This document shows positions 17,652 to 25,944 of a stretch of 64,000 bases of DNA, one piece after another. The notes beneath the pieces were generated by a model, which saw only the letters and a program-made list of their open reading frames with translations, ran no database searches and was not told the origin of the DNA. Where the stretch lies: contig NZ_CP157484.1 in NCBI RefSeq assembly GCF_045348435.1, positions 1,426,001 to 1,490,000 of the forward strand, read 5' to 3'. Both the position numbers and the translations under genes were made by a program. The DNA is from Alsobacter sp045348435. Its GTDB lineage: Bacteria > Pseudomonadota > Alphaproteobacteria > Rhizobiales > Beijerinckiaceae. The stretch's first letter is position 1, and every line of letters starts with the position of its first letter.

Positions 17652-19103
17652 TTGCATCTCAAGGCTAAGAAGGCGCTGTTCTGGTTGATCGTCGATGTGC
17701 TCGGGGGCCAGGCGATTCCCTTCGCCGCGTTCCTGGTCATGGCCCGCATCATCAGCCCCGGCGAATACGGCGCCTTCGCGCTGGCGATGTCCTTCGTCGG
17801 ACTGCTCAACATCGTGCTCTACCAGGGCTTGGCCGACGCCCTGATCCGGGTAGAGACGACCGACGACAAGATGCTGGCCACGGCGTTCTGGATGAATATG
17901 GCCTTGGCGGTGCTCATTGCGGCCGCCGTCCAGCTCTCGGCCGGCTGGATGGCCGAGCTCTACAGGGCGCCCGCTCTGGCCAGCGCGCTGCGCTGGCTGT
18001 CGCTGCTGGCCCCGCTCCAGGCCCTCGTGAGCGTTCATGTGGCGCTATTTCGGCGGCATCTGGAGACCGCCGTCCTGGCCCGCCGCACCTTCGTGGGCCG
18101 GGTGGTGGGGGCCGTGGCCGGCATTGGGCTGGCGCTCGCCGGCTGGGGGATCTGGTCGCTGGTCGCGCTGCAGATCGTGCAGGCGGCCGTGTCCACCGCG
18201 ATCCTGTGGACCGCCAGCTCCTGGTTCCCGCAGATCGCCTTCTCGTGGCGCCACTGCAAGGATCTGGTGCGCTTCGGCAGCCACTTCATGGGCGGCAGCA
18301 TCGCCACCGCGCTCGGCACGACCGTCGACAGTCTGATCGTCGGCCTGTTCTTCGACCCCAAGTCCGTGGGCTGCTACGTGCTCGCGTCCCGTCTGCTCGA
18401 CATGGCCAGCACCGTCCTGCTGGTGCCGATGCGCCAGCTCGTCATGCCCGTGCTGAGCCGCGCCGCCGGCAAGCCGCGCGAGTTCATGGCCAGCTACGAG
18501 AGCATGGTGATGCCGGCTTTCGTGGTCTGGATGCCTCTGCTCGTGCTGCTCGGAGCCGGCGCCGAGTTCCTGATCCCGACCTTGTTCGGGCAGAGATGGG
18601 CGGACGCCGTCGGCGTGCTCCAGGCGATGTCGCTGACGGCGTTCACGACGCCGCTCTGGTTCTTCGTCGGCCAGGCGATGGCGGCGACGGGACGTCCCGA
18701 GGTCTATATGCGCCTCGCCGGCGTGCAGATGGTCCTCACCTCGATCTGCGTCGCGCTGGGCTCGCTGCACAGCCTCACGGGCGTGGGCGTGGGCTGGACG
18801 GTGAGTTCGGCTCTCATGGTGCCGGTTTCGCTCTCGGCCATGCGGCGCATCTGCGGCTTTGAGTGCGGCGAAATCCTGCGGCACGCCAGCAAGCTGTCGG
18901 TCGCCGGCCTCGTCCTGCTCGCCGGCAGCATCGGGGTCGCGCACGGCGAGGAGCTGCTGGCGATCGACAGCTGGATCACGTTGGCTCTGGGCGGCCTCGT
19001 CGGCGTTGGGCTCTATCTCGGCCTGATCGAATACGTGCTGATCCCCGGCGAGATCAGCACGGGCCTGCGCGGCGTCCGCGAGCTGGTCAGCCCGGCCAAG
19101 TGA
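17652..19103 (+). CDS. Wzx-type polysaccharide flippase 2 (MOP superfamily)
   Basis: 483 residues, multi-pass. The opening KKALFWLIVDVLGGQ and the following membrane segments parallel flippase 1 throughout; conserved stretches include LYQGLADALIR, ATAFWMNMA, LRWLSLLAPLQALVSVHVAL and FFDPKSVGCYVLASRLLDMA. TTG start with CGGAGGCGAAG just upstream. It should flip lipid-linked oligosaccharide across the inner membrane. Two similar flippases in one locus may handle different repeat units or decorated and undecorated forms. It lies downstream of the alpha/beta hydrolase and upstream of the hydroxy-acid oxidase. Confidence 0.85.
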   Translation: MHLKAKKALFWLIVDVLGGQAIPFAAFLVMARIISPGEYGAFALAMSFVGLLNIVLYQGLADALIRVETTDDKMLATAFWMNMALAVLIAAAVQLSAGWMAELYRAPALASALRWLSLLAPLQALVSVHVALFRRHLETAVLARRTFVGRVVGAVAGIGLALAGWGIWSLVALQIVQAAVSTAILWTASSWFPQIAFSWRHCKDLVRFGSHFMGGSIATALGTTVDSLIVGLFFDPKSVGCYVLASRLLDMASTVLLVPMRQLVMPVLSRAAGKPREFMASYESMVMPAFVVWMPLLVLLGAGAEFLIPTLFGQRWADAVGVLQAMSLTAFTTPLWFFVGQAMAATGRPEVYMRLAGVQMVLTSICVALGSLHSLTGVGVGWTVSSALMVPVSLSAMRRICGFECGEILRHASKLSVAGLVLLAGSIGVAHGEELLAIDSWITLALGGLVGVGLYLGLIEYVLIPGEISTGLRGVRELVSPAK

Positions 19104-19162
19104 GCCGTGCGGCGCAGGGATTAACCCGCAAGGCCAGCCCGGCCATCCAGAGTTCCACTTCG

Positions 19163-19182
19163 GCGCCGGCTGACGCCGGCGC
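19163..19182. terminator. GC hairpin between flippase 2 and the oxidase gene
   Basis: GCGCCGGC (19163-19170), loop TGAC, GCCGGCGC (19175-19182). No T-run follows, so it may be an attenuator or RNA stabiliser rather than a terminator. Confidence 0.35.
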
Positions 19183-19222
19183 AGCATGGGCGCGGGTCCC
19201 AGTGCAACGGTGGAAGGCGATC

Positions 19223-20467
19223 ATGAAGGTTTCGCAGGCGGTCAGCATCGAGGAACTGAGGCAGTTGTGCCGGGCCCGTCTGCCCCGGATCGTCTTCGAC
19301 TGGATCGAGGAAGGTGCGGGCGATGAATCGGCGCTCCGGCGCAATATGGAAAGCTTCCTGCGCTATCGCTTCGCACCCCGCTACCTGCGCGACGTCTCCA
19401 CCCGCACACAGGATAAGGAGATCTTCGGCAGCACCTTTTCCAGCCCGTTCGGCTTTAGCCCGACCGGCATGCAGGGCCTGATCCGGGGGCGGGCCGAGGT
19501 GATGATGGCCGAAGCCGCCGTCGAGGCGAACCTTCCCTATGTGATGTCGGGGCTAACCACGACCCGCATGGAAACCGTCGCGAGGATCGCTCCGAATCAT
19601 CTCTGGTATCAACCTTATCCGAGCGCCGACCGGCGCATCATTGAGGGCCTCGTCGGCCGCGCCGCCGATTGCGGGATCTCCACGCTTGTCATCACGGTCG
19701 ACCTGCCGGTCGAGGGCAAGCGGCTGCGCAGCATGCGCCATCGGCGCGGCGGGCGACCCAACCCGTCCACCTACCTGGACGTCTTCATGCACCCGGGCTG
19801 GCTGGCCGACTACCTGCAGAACCGGCCCCTGCTGGAGGACCTCGCGCCCTATGCGCCGGAGGGCGCGAAGCAGCGCGACCTCGACGTGCTGTTCGGCGAC
19901 CAATACTCAGCCGTTCGCGAACGCCAGACCTGGTCGGATCTCGAATGGTTCCGGCGCAACTGGAAGGGCAAACTCGTCGTGAAGGGCGTGCTGAGCCCCG
20001 AGGACGCCCTGCTGGCCCTGAACCATGGCGTCGACGGCGTCACCGTCTCCAACCATGGCGGGCGCCAGCTTGAACGTGCCCCCGCGCCCCTCGACGTGCT
20101 GCCCTCCGTCGTGCAGGCCGTGGCCGGCCGCATCCCGGTGTTCCTGGACAGCGGCATCCGCAGGGGAGCCGATATCGTCATGGCCCTCGCGCTCGGGGCG
20201 AGCTTCACCTTCATCGGCCGCGCCGCCTTGTACGGATTGGCGGCGGGCGGAAAAGCCGGCGTGGGGCGGACGATCGAGATCCTGAAGAGCGACATCGACG
20301 TCGTCATGGGCCAGATCGGAAGGCTCACCACGGTCGATCTCGGCCCAGACTGCCTGCTCCCCGCCGACGTGGACGCCACGGCCGGGCTCGACGCGGCCAC
20401 ATCGGCGCGCCTCCCGGCCGAGGACGCCACCGCCGAGCCGTTGCGGCGCAAGCGCCTCCAGCGCTAG
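19223..20467 (+). CDS. FMN-dependent alpha-hydroxy-acid oxidase/dehydrogenase (LldD-like)
   Basis: 414 residues, the usual family length. A TIM barrel binding FMN: PFGFSPTGMQGLIR, LWYQPYP, TLVITVDLPVEGKRLR, KGVLSPEDALLAL, the catalytic SNHGGRQLE (His/Arg), FLDSGIRRGADIVMALALGA and FIGRAALYGLAAGG. Members oxidise L-lactate, glycolate or mandelate to the 2-oxo acid. The active site reads GGRQLE where most members have GGRQLD. GGAAGG precedes the ATG at 19223. At the end of an EPS operon it may process a lactyl or pyruvyl precursor, but it could be an unrelated respiratory enzyme. Confidence 0.82.
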   Translation: MKVSQAVSIEELRQLCRARLPRIVFDWIEEGAGDESALRRNMESFLRYRFAPRYLRDVSTRTQDKEIFGSTFSSPFGFSPTGMQGLIRGRAEVMMAEAAVEANLPYVMSGLTTTRMETVARIAPNHLWYQPYPSADRRIIEGLVGRAADCGISTLVITVDLPVEGKRLRSMRHRRGGRPNPSTYLDVFMHPGWLADYLQNRPLLEDLAPYAPEGAKQRDLDVLFGDQYSAVRERQTWSDLEWFRRNWKGKLVVKGVLSPEDALLALNHGVDGVTVSNHGGRQLERAPAPLDVLPSVVQAVAGRIPVFLDSGIRRGADIVMALALGASFTFIGRAALYGLAAGGKAGVGRTIEILKSDIDVVMGQIGRLTTVDLGPDCLLPADVDATAGLDAATSARLPAEDATAEPLRRKRLQR

Positions 20468-21077
20468 CGAAGGCCACCTCTGAGCTCCCGTGCAATCCTC
20501 GTCCTTGGAGATCTTCCCCCGGCGCGCGCAGGCGCGGGAAGGGCGACTATTTCGCGTCATGGCGTTGCGAAGGTCGCGTTGTGGCGCAGGACGGCGTTGA
20601 TGATGAGAGGAGTTTGCACCCGCGGCGACGAGGACGGGCTTTGTGGAGTTGCCCCTGGCTTTTGGGATTGGGCGAAGACCTTGAGGCGCGGGTGGGATCG
20701 GGCGGCCAACAGGCGGTCATTGAGAAGGCTTGGCGGGCGCGTCGCCGGCCGCCGCGGATGCGGCGCTGGCCGCGCGAGGCGCCACGGTCGGCGTTGAACG
20801 GCGAGGCCGGGGAGCGGGCAATTTGCTTGGAAGAGCGCGCACCCAGTTCGAGTCCACGGCGTCCGTCTTGCGCTGCGACCGATAGCGCGGGCGAAGTCCC
20901 GGGCGGTGCCCTTCCTCGATCGCATGATCCGGGATCCAACGGTCTGCCGCCCTCCCGCATCATGCGCCAATTGGTAACCCACAGCGATCCACAAGGCCGG
21001 GCGGAAGGCGCTTAGTCCGGAATCATCTCTGGATCTCTTCGCCGGCGCTGCGCGCCGCCGGCGATGTTGGGAGCCGG
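20468..21077. other. 610-bp gene-poor interval
   Basis: No intact gene. The left part has a transposase remnant on the minus strand; the right end (about 21025-21075) is a GC-rich palindromic stretch (GCCGGCGCTGCGCGCCGCCGGC-like) resembling an extragenic repeat. Confidence 0.5.
20557..20680 (-). pseudogene. Remnant of an IS110-type transposase C-terminus
   Basis: Reading leftward, the frame ends PLIINAVLRHN, followed by a stop at 20557, matching the closing (L)xxxNAxLR block of IS110/IS116-type transposases. A preceding KPVLVAAG lies in a different frame, so the upstream part has frameshifts. Too short and broken to encode a protein. The family call rests on this short tail only. Confidence 0.35.
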
Positions 21078-21431
21078 CTAGCGTGGGCTGATCTCGCGGG
21101 AGATCCTGTCGAAAACCGCCATGGAGAACGCGCCCAGCGCGCCCGCGATGGCCTTGACCTCGAAGTCGTGCATGCGCCCGTGCCGGCTCGGCGAGAGATA
21201 CTGGATCGCCTCCAGTCCCGCCGCCCCGAGCACGACGGCGGTCACGACCGCCAGCTTGTGGCGTGGATAAGCGAGGCCAAACAGCACCCCGCACAGGCAG
21301 AACGCGATGAAGCGCTCCAAGTCGGCCGAGAGCCCGGTCGTGGGTCGAAAGTCGATGGGGCACACGGTGACCGCCAAGAGGGCCAAGGCCACGATCCAGG
21401 CGGCGACGCGGACACACGATTTCATCGACAT
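21078..21431 (-). CDS. VanZ-like small membrane protein
   Basis: 117 residues with three to four hydrophobic segments (AAWIVALALLAVTVCPI, FIAFCLCGVLFGLAY, LAVVTAVVLGAAGLEAIQYL, AIAGALGAFSMAV). The ERFIAFCLCG, EAIQYLSPSRHGRMHDFEVKAIAG pattern is that of the VanZ family, which also occurs beside polysaccharide genes; its biochemical role is poorly defined. It lies alone between two gene-poor stretches, just outside the EPS block. Confidence 0.7.
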   Translation of the reverse strand: MSMKSCVRVAAWIVALALLAVTVCPIDFRPTTGLSADLERFIAFCLCGVLFGLAYPRHKLAVVTAVVLGAAGLEAIQYLSPSRHGRMHDFEVKAIAGALGAFSMAVFDRISREISPR

Positions 21432-21878
21432 GGAAAAAAACCCGTAGGCTGACGCACGCAGGGGCGAAGCGGGGGATCTCGATGGTACCCAGGCCCGAGC
21501 CGAATGGCACTCGGCTTTGTGGGTTAGCCCTTAATGCCTGTGCTTCAAACGCCTCGCCGCAATCGGGCCTCAGATGCAGGAGACTTCATCGCAGCGCCTT
21601 AGTACTTTCCCGCGATAATCAACGATAAAGCTCCAACCCTCACGACTGACGCCCGGCCACGAGCGGCGCATCCTTGCGCTCGCCCAGGCGAATTCTGCAG
21701 GCGGCCTCCCAATCCAACTTCTCTTGCGAGCGGCGCTCTTTGGAAACCGGAGCGACGCCGTCGAGGGCGGGTGGACAAGCGCGGCCTTGACTTGGCCGCA
21801 TTTGGACGCAAACGATTCGCCTCATTCAACAAGCAGAGATTTGGTTCGCCCGGAACTCCTTCAGAGAGGGAGGACTCA
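21432..21878. other. 447-bp intergenic region before the haloperoxidase-like gene
   Basis: No gene supported. It has a small hairpin (AGCCGA...TCGGCT, around 21503-21521) and at its right end the GAGGGAGG ribosome site of the next gene. Several short minus-strand frames read into the haloperoxidase leader, but none has a start signal. Confidence 0.45.
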
Positions 21879-23135
21879 ATGGTTATGTCGTGCATGGATG
21901 TGAGCCGGGATGGCTCACGGGGCGCCCAGGACGCTGTCGCTGGTCCCACCAACCCCGTCCTGCTCTGGGCCACCCACGCGCTGGAGGCTCTCCAGGCCGA
22001 TGGTTCGGTGTCGCCCACGGTCGCCACCCGCATGATGGCGATGGAGAGCATCGCCGTCCTCGACGTCGTCAACGCGGTCCAGCATGCGCCAGGCTTCCTG
22101 GCGAGCGGCGCAGCGCCGTCGGGCATGTCGGAGGCCGCCGCGATCGCGGCCTCGGCCGCCTATGTGCTAGAGCACGCCATGCCGGGGCAGAAGGCCCTGA
22201 TCGAGCATGATCTGCAGCTGAGTTTGGCGGGCGTGCCGGACGGCAAGGCGCAGGACGCCGGCGTGGCCTTCGGGCGCGCCGTGGCGGCCGCCGTCGTCGA
22301 GGCGCGGGCCGATGACGGCTGGGACGCCATGGCGACGGTCTCGGCGGGCGACGGCGAGCCCGGGACATGGCGGCCCACATTGCCGAACTACGCCGCGCCG
22401 GTCACGCCGCAATGGGGCGACGTCGCGCCGTTCATGATGAAGGCGGGCGACGCGTTCCGCCCGGACGGCCCGCCCGCGCTCGACAGCGCCGAATATGCAG
22501 CGGCGCTGAACGAAGTGAAGGAGTTGGGCGGCGCCCATTCGACGCTCCGCACAGCCGACCAGACGGAGCTCGCCCGTTTCTGGGCGAACGACGCCGGCGC
22601 CTATACGGCGCCAGGCCACCTCGACCACATCGCCATCGACATCGCCCAGGAACAGGGCTTGACGTCGGCGCAGTCCGCGCAACTCCTGGCCGAGTTGAAC
22701 GTCGCCATGGCGGACGCTGCGATCGCGGCCTGGGACGCCAAGGGCGCCTATGAGTTCTGGCGGCCCATCGACGCGATCCGGCTCGCCGATACGGACGGCA
22801 ACCCGGCCACCTCGGCGGATCCGACTTGGACGCCGCTCCTGCCGACCCCCAGCCACCCCGAATATCCGTCCGGGCACGCTGTGTTCGCCGGCGCGTGGTC
22901 GACCGTGATGACCCGGTATTTCGGCGACATGGCGTTCGACGCGACCAGCGCCGATGCGCCCGGCGTGGTCCGTCACTTCGACAGCTTCGCTCAGGCCGCG
23001 CTGGAGGACGCCGAGAGCCGGATCTTCGGCGGAGTTCACTTTCAGTTCTCCGCCCAGGACGGGCTCGCCACGGGCGAGGCGGTGGCGGCCGACGTCCTGG
23101 CGATCTTTCAAAAGGACGGCCTCCTCGCGGCCTGA
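21879..23135 (+). CDS. Vanadium-dependent haloperoxidase / PAP2-family protein
   Basis: 418 residues from the ATG at 21879, which follows GAGGGAGG by six bases. All three phosphate/vanadate-pocket motifs of the family are present: K-x6-RP as AKGAYEFWRPIDAIR, PSGH in PSHPEYPSGHAVFAG, and SR-x5-H as SRIFGGVHFQFSAQDG (R381, H387). Such proteins oxidise halides with peroxide or act as acid phosphatases; vanadate dependence cannot be told from sequence. There is no N-terminal signal peptide, and the small-residue-rich composition resembles the other presumed type I secreted proteins here. Stands alone between decayed stretches. Confidence 0.82.
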   Translation: MVMSCMDVSRDGSRGAQDAVAGPTNPVLLWATHALEALQADGSVSPTVATRMMAMESIAVLDVVNAVQHAPGFLASGAAPSGMSEAAAIAASAAYVLEHAMPGQKALIEHDLQLSLAGVPDGKAQDAGVAFGRAVAAAVVEARADDGWDAMATVSAGDGEPGTWRPTLPNYAAPVTPQWGDVAPFMMKAGDAFRPDGPPALDSAEYAAALNEVKELGGAHSTLRTADQTELARFWANDAGAYTAPGHLDHIAIDIAQEQGLTSAQSAQLLAELNVAMADAAIAAWDAKGAYEFWRPIDAIRLADTDGNPATSADPTWTPLLPTPSHPEYPSGHAVFAGAWSTVMTRYFGDMAFDATSADAPGVVRHFDSFAQAALEDAESRIFGGVHFQFSAQDGLATGEAVAADVLAIFQKDGLLAA

Positions 23136-23274
23136 TCGGCGCCAGCGCGTCAGGCGCTGTGCGCCGCACCTCTGGCGAACCTGAGCGCGCCGCTGGCGGG
23201 GCGGTCGTAGTTCGTCTTGGGGCTTGCTGGCCTGCATGGACAAGCGGAGGATCCAGGCGTCTCGGGAGGTCGCC

Positions 23275-23478
23275 ATGACAATCGAACGCATGATCTTGCT
23301 GGTCGTGGGCGTTGTCTTTCTCGCATCGGTCCTGCTGGCCGTCTATCAGAGCCCGACATGGCTGTGGCTCACGGGCTTAATGGGCGCCCATCTCATCCAG
23401 GCGTCGTTCACCGGCATGTGCCCTGTCGTGATCGCCATGAAGCGCATGGGGCTGCCGTCGCGCCCGGCCTTCGGCTAG
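23275..23478 (+). CDS. DUF2892 (YgaP-like) small membrane protein
   Basis: 67 residues: TIERMILLVVGVVFLASVLL, then WLWLTGLMGAHLIQASFTGMCPVVIAMKRMG. Two membrane segments with the conserved F-T-G-x-C-P at the end of the second match DUF2892, the membrane part of the YgaP rhodanese. GGGAGGT lies before the ATG at 23275. A role in sulfur or persulfide handling is suggested by the family; the YeeE/YedE sulfur transporter is about 2.5 kb away. Confidence 0.72.
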   Translation: MTIERMILLVVGVVFLASVLLAVYQSPTWLWLTGLMGAHLIQASFTGMCPVVIAMKRMGLPSRPAFG

Positions 23479-25020
23479 CGTCAGTCGGCGGCTCGGGCCG
23501 GCCGGACGGAGCGCGACGGGCCGGCGGGCAGGACCCGCCACCACCCCCGCATCGTGGACGCCGCAACCGCTGAAGCTTATCGCCGGTCATCCGGGTGACC
23601 GTCGAGAGGTCGGTCAGCACCGCCCCGCGGCTCTGCTTAAGGGTGCTTCGCGGCATCGGCGCCCACAGACGTCGACCAAGCATTGGATGCGCCATAGAAG
23701 GTCGTCGCGGTCAGTTCAGGACGGCGAAGACCGACTCGCCATAGACGTCATCGAACCCAGCTCGGAAGAGCGGCGCTGAAATGCGGCCTATGCGGCCGCG
23801 ATGCGACGCGCATGGTGAACCAATCCGCCAATCCGCACGCCCGATGGTCGGGTTGGCCGCGGCTCGGCCTGCTGTCGGGAATGTTGTGGAACAAGGACTG
23901 GCCGTAGCCCTGGACGTCCTGAAGCTCCAGATCCGAGCGGAACACGACGGCCGTACCGGAATGGCGGCTGTTGGACGCCACGGCGTCAAAGACTGGATAG
24001 AGAACCCGGGTCATCCACGTCGGAGAAGTAGCCGCCTGCTCGGTGGCGCTCCGTTACCGAGCATGGTTTGCGTATTTGTTCCGCCGCTTGGAGATGGGCT
24101 CCTGATCGCGTGGCGCGCGCCGGAATCGCCACCGCGATCGTCTGGCTGACGGTACCGGCGAAGTCCGCTTTGAGGAGTGGGCCGGGCAGCCAAGCTTCAC
24201 AGCGTCGATCGCCTAGCGCCTTGGCCTGCTTTTGAAGCGGAGGCGACCTGCTCTGCGGCTCGACGCCGTGGCCCGGGCATGCCAAGACGCGCCGCTCGCT
24301 GGGCAGTATGTCGCGGCGTCATCGCGACACAAGAGCGCCAATCGTCGACCTTGTCGCCGCACGACCTGTTGCGCTTTCGCCGCCGGGCCGGAATGAGAGA
24401 CCGTCGTGCTCGGATGCTTGGGGGCACGTCCCAGCGGCTTTCGAAGAACTTCCTGGGGTGCAAGTGCAACAAAGCTGATCAGCGGGGTCCCCAATTGCGC
24501 ATGGGATTCGTGTAAGCTACGACTTGGGCGTCTCTACTCGGTCCGCGGCGGGCCGCTGCAGCAAGCGCCGCGGATGCGGTCGCGGGATCCGTAAAGACCG
24601 ATGGCTCCATTGGGCGTCTATCCGATTATGATTCAGTCTGACGCCGGAGTCGCTGCGCTCGGGGACGTGCGGGCGCGCGACGCCTCGGCCGCCCGCGCCG
24701 TCGCCCGGCGGTTCCTCAGGGAGCAGGCCCATCTGGGCCGTGTCGACGCCAAGGACCTCGTCTGGATGACTGGGCCTGGCGAGAACGTCGTTGTCGCGCC
24801 CTGCCGGGTCGCGACCTTCCTCACGCCTGAGCGCAGGGCTCAGCCCGGTCGAGGGTGCGACGACGCGTCTGGCCGAAAATCGGCCGGCCTTCAAACTTCA
24901 CCCCGAGCTCACGCTCAACCGAGGGCGCCCTCTAGGGGGCGGGCGACGTCGAGCTGAGGATTGTCGTTTGGCGCGGTCGAAATCGCTGCGGAAACCGAGC
25001 CGGCGAAGGACGCGCCTCGG
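23479..25020. other. 1.5-kb gene-poor, apparently decayed stretch
   Basis: No intact recognisable gene. Short minus-strand frames at 23711-24014 look like one broken reading frame (VFRSDLELQDVQGYGQSLFHN in one frame, AGFDDVYGESVFAVLN in another), suggesting a frameshifted gene of unknown family. Around 24200-24500 GC skew by codon position is weak in all frames. One possible small gene at 24601-24957 is listed separately. The rest shows nothing I can support. Confidence 0.5.
24601..24957 (+). CDS. Possible hypothetical protein
   Basis: 118 residues if translated. The first ~75 codons have third positions almost entirely G/C (SDAGVAALGDVRARDASAARAVARRF, VDAKDLVWMTGPGENVVV), a coding-like bias; the last ~40 residues are Arg/Ser/Pro-rich and unconvincing, so the 3' end may be frameshifted. 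No ribosome-binding site and no recognised domain. It lies at the right end of a decayed region and may be a truncated relic. Confidence 0.25.
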   Translation: MAPLGVYPIMIQSDAGVAALGDVRARDASAARAVARRFLREQAHLGRVDAKDLVWMTGPGENVVVAPCRVATFLTPERRAQPGRGCDDASGRKSAGLQTSPRAHAQPRAPSRGRATSS

Positions 25021-25254
25021 TCAGGGCTTGACTGGCTCCGCGTGCGTCGACGCCAGCGTGCCGATGAGCCGCAGCAGCTCCTGCTGCTCGGGACCGCGGC
25101 CGGCGCTGAGGAAGGCGTCCACCTCGACATGGGAGACCGCGCCGCCGGAGGCGATGTTGGCCTCGTGGCGGACGAAGACATGGTCGCCGGCCTGGACCAA
25201 GATCCATCGATCTCCGTTCGAGCTCTGGTAGAGTTCGCGGGCGTGCGCCGTCAT
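25021..25254 (-). CDS. Conserved small hypothetical protein (SNGDRW family)
   Basis: 77 residues: ARELYQSSNGDRWILV, VFVRHEANIASGG, EVDAFLSAGRGPEQQELL, LIGTL. I recognise this layout (short beta-strand-rich protein with SNGDRW, an SGG turn and a GPEHQALLRLIG-type tail) as a small family common in alphaproteobacteria with no assigned function. Its ATG (25254) is only 12 bases from the divergent yedK ATG (25267), so each gene's promoter must lie inside or across the other. Confidence 0.68.
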   Translation of the reverse strand: MTAHARELYQSSNGDRWILVQAGDHVFVRHEANIASGGAVSHVEVDAFLSAGRGPEQQELLRLIGTLASTHAEPVKP

Positions 25255-25266
25255 CGGATCAACTCC

Positions 25267-25929
25267 ATGTGCAATCTCTACAGCATGACCAAGAACCAGG
25301 CCGCCATTCTGGCGCTCGCCAGGGCGATGCGCGACAGCGCCGGGAACGTGCCCATCATGACGGGTGTTTTTCCGGACTTTATGGCGCCGGTGGTCCGCCA
25401 GGCGCCGGACGGCGTGCGCGAGCTGGCGATGCTGCGCTGGGGCATGCCGTGCCCGCCCGCCTATGGGACGCAGGCCGTCACCAATATCCGCAACACCGCG
25501 AGCCCGCATTGGCGGGCCTGGCTGAAGCCGGAGAACCGCTGCCTCGTCCCGTTCACGTCGTTTTGCGAATATGAAGAGACCAAGCCGCGCAAGACGCCGA
25601 CCTGGTTCGCGCTGGACGAGAGCCGGCCGCTCGCCTTCTTCGCCGGACTCTGGACGCCCTGGCATGGCGTGCGGGGCACGAAAGCCAACCCGGTGGAAGG
25701 CCGGCACGAGCTGTTCGGCTTCCTGACCACGGCGGCGAACGCCGAGGTCGGGGCGGTCCACCCCAAGGCGATGCCGGTGATCCTGACGACCCAGGAAGAG
25801 TGTGAGACCTGGATGACGGCGCCGGCCGCCGAGGCGCTCCGGCTGCAGCGGCCGTTGCCGGACGGCGCCCTCGCCATCGTGGCGCGGGGGCCGCGGGAGG
25901 ACGTCCCGCAGCCGGCCATGCTGTCGTGA
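25267..25929 (+). CDS. yedK: SOS-response-associated peptidase YedK (SRAP/HMCES family)
   Basis: 220 residues. SRAP hallmarks: Cys2 right after the initiator Met (MCNLYSMT), RCLVPFTSFCEYEE with the catalytic Glu, and HPKAMPVIL with the active-site His. SRAP proteins form a thiazolidine crosslink between Cys2 and abasic sites in single-stranded DNA and so protect them during replication. Activity needs Met removal to expose Cys2, which supports this start. Converges with the YeeE/YedE gene with a 15-bp gap. No LexA box was identified upstream. Confidence 0.9.
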   Translation: MCNLYSMTKNQAAILALARAMRDSAGNVPIMTGVFPDFMAPVVRQAPDGVRELAMLRWGMPCPPAYGTQAVTNIRNTASPHWRAWLKPENRCLVPFTSFCEYEETKPRKTPTWFALDESRPLAFFAGLWTPWHGVRGTKANPVEGRHELFGFLTTAANAEVGAVHPKAMPVILTTQEECETWMTAPAAEALRLQRPLPDGALAIVARGPREDVPQPAMLS

Positions 25930-25944
25930 GGAGGCGAGGGGACC

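Noticed and set aside
20557..21510. Single 317-codon minus-strand protein spanning VanZ-like gene and transposase scrap
   Set aside because: Different frame from the VanZ-like protein, no domain in its first two thirds; only the last ~20 residues resemble a transposase tail.
24197..24520. Possible IS6/IS5-type end (CTTTGTTGCA) and transposase scraps
   Set aside because: Only a ten-base resemblance; no transposase motif in any frame and no matching second end.
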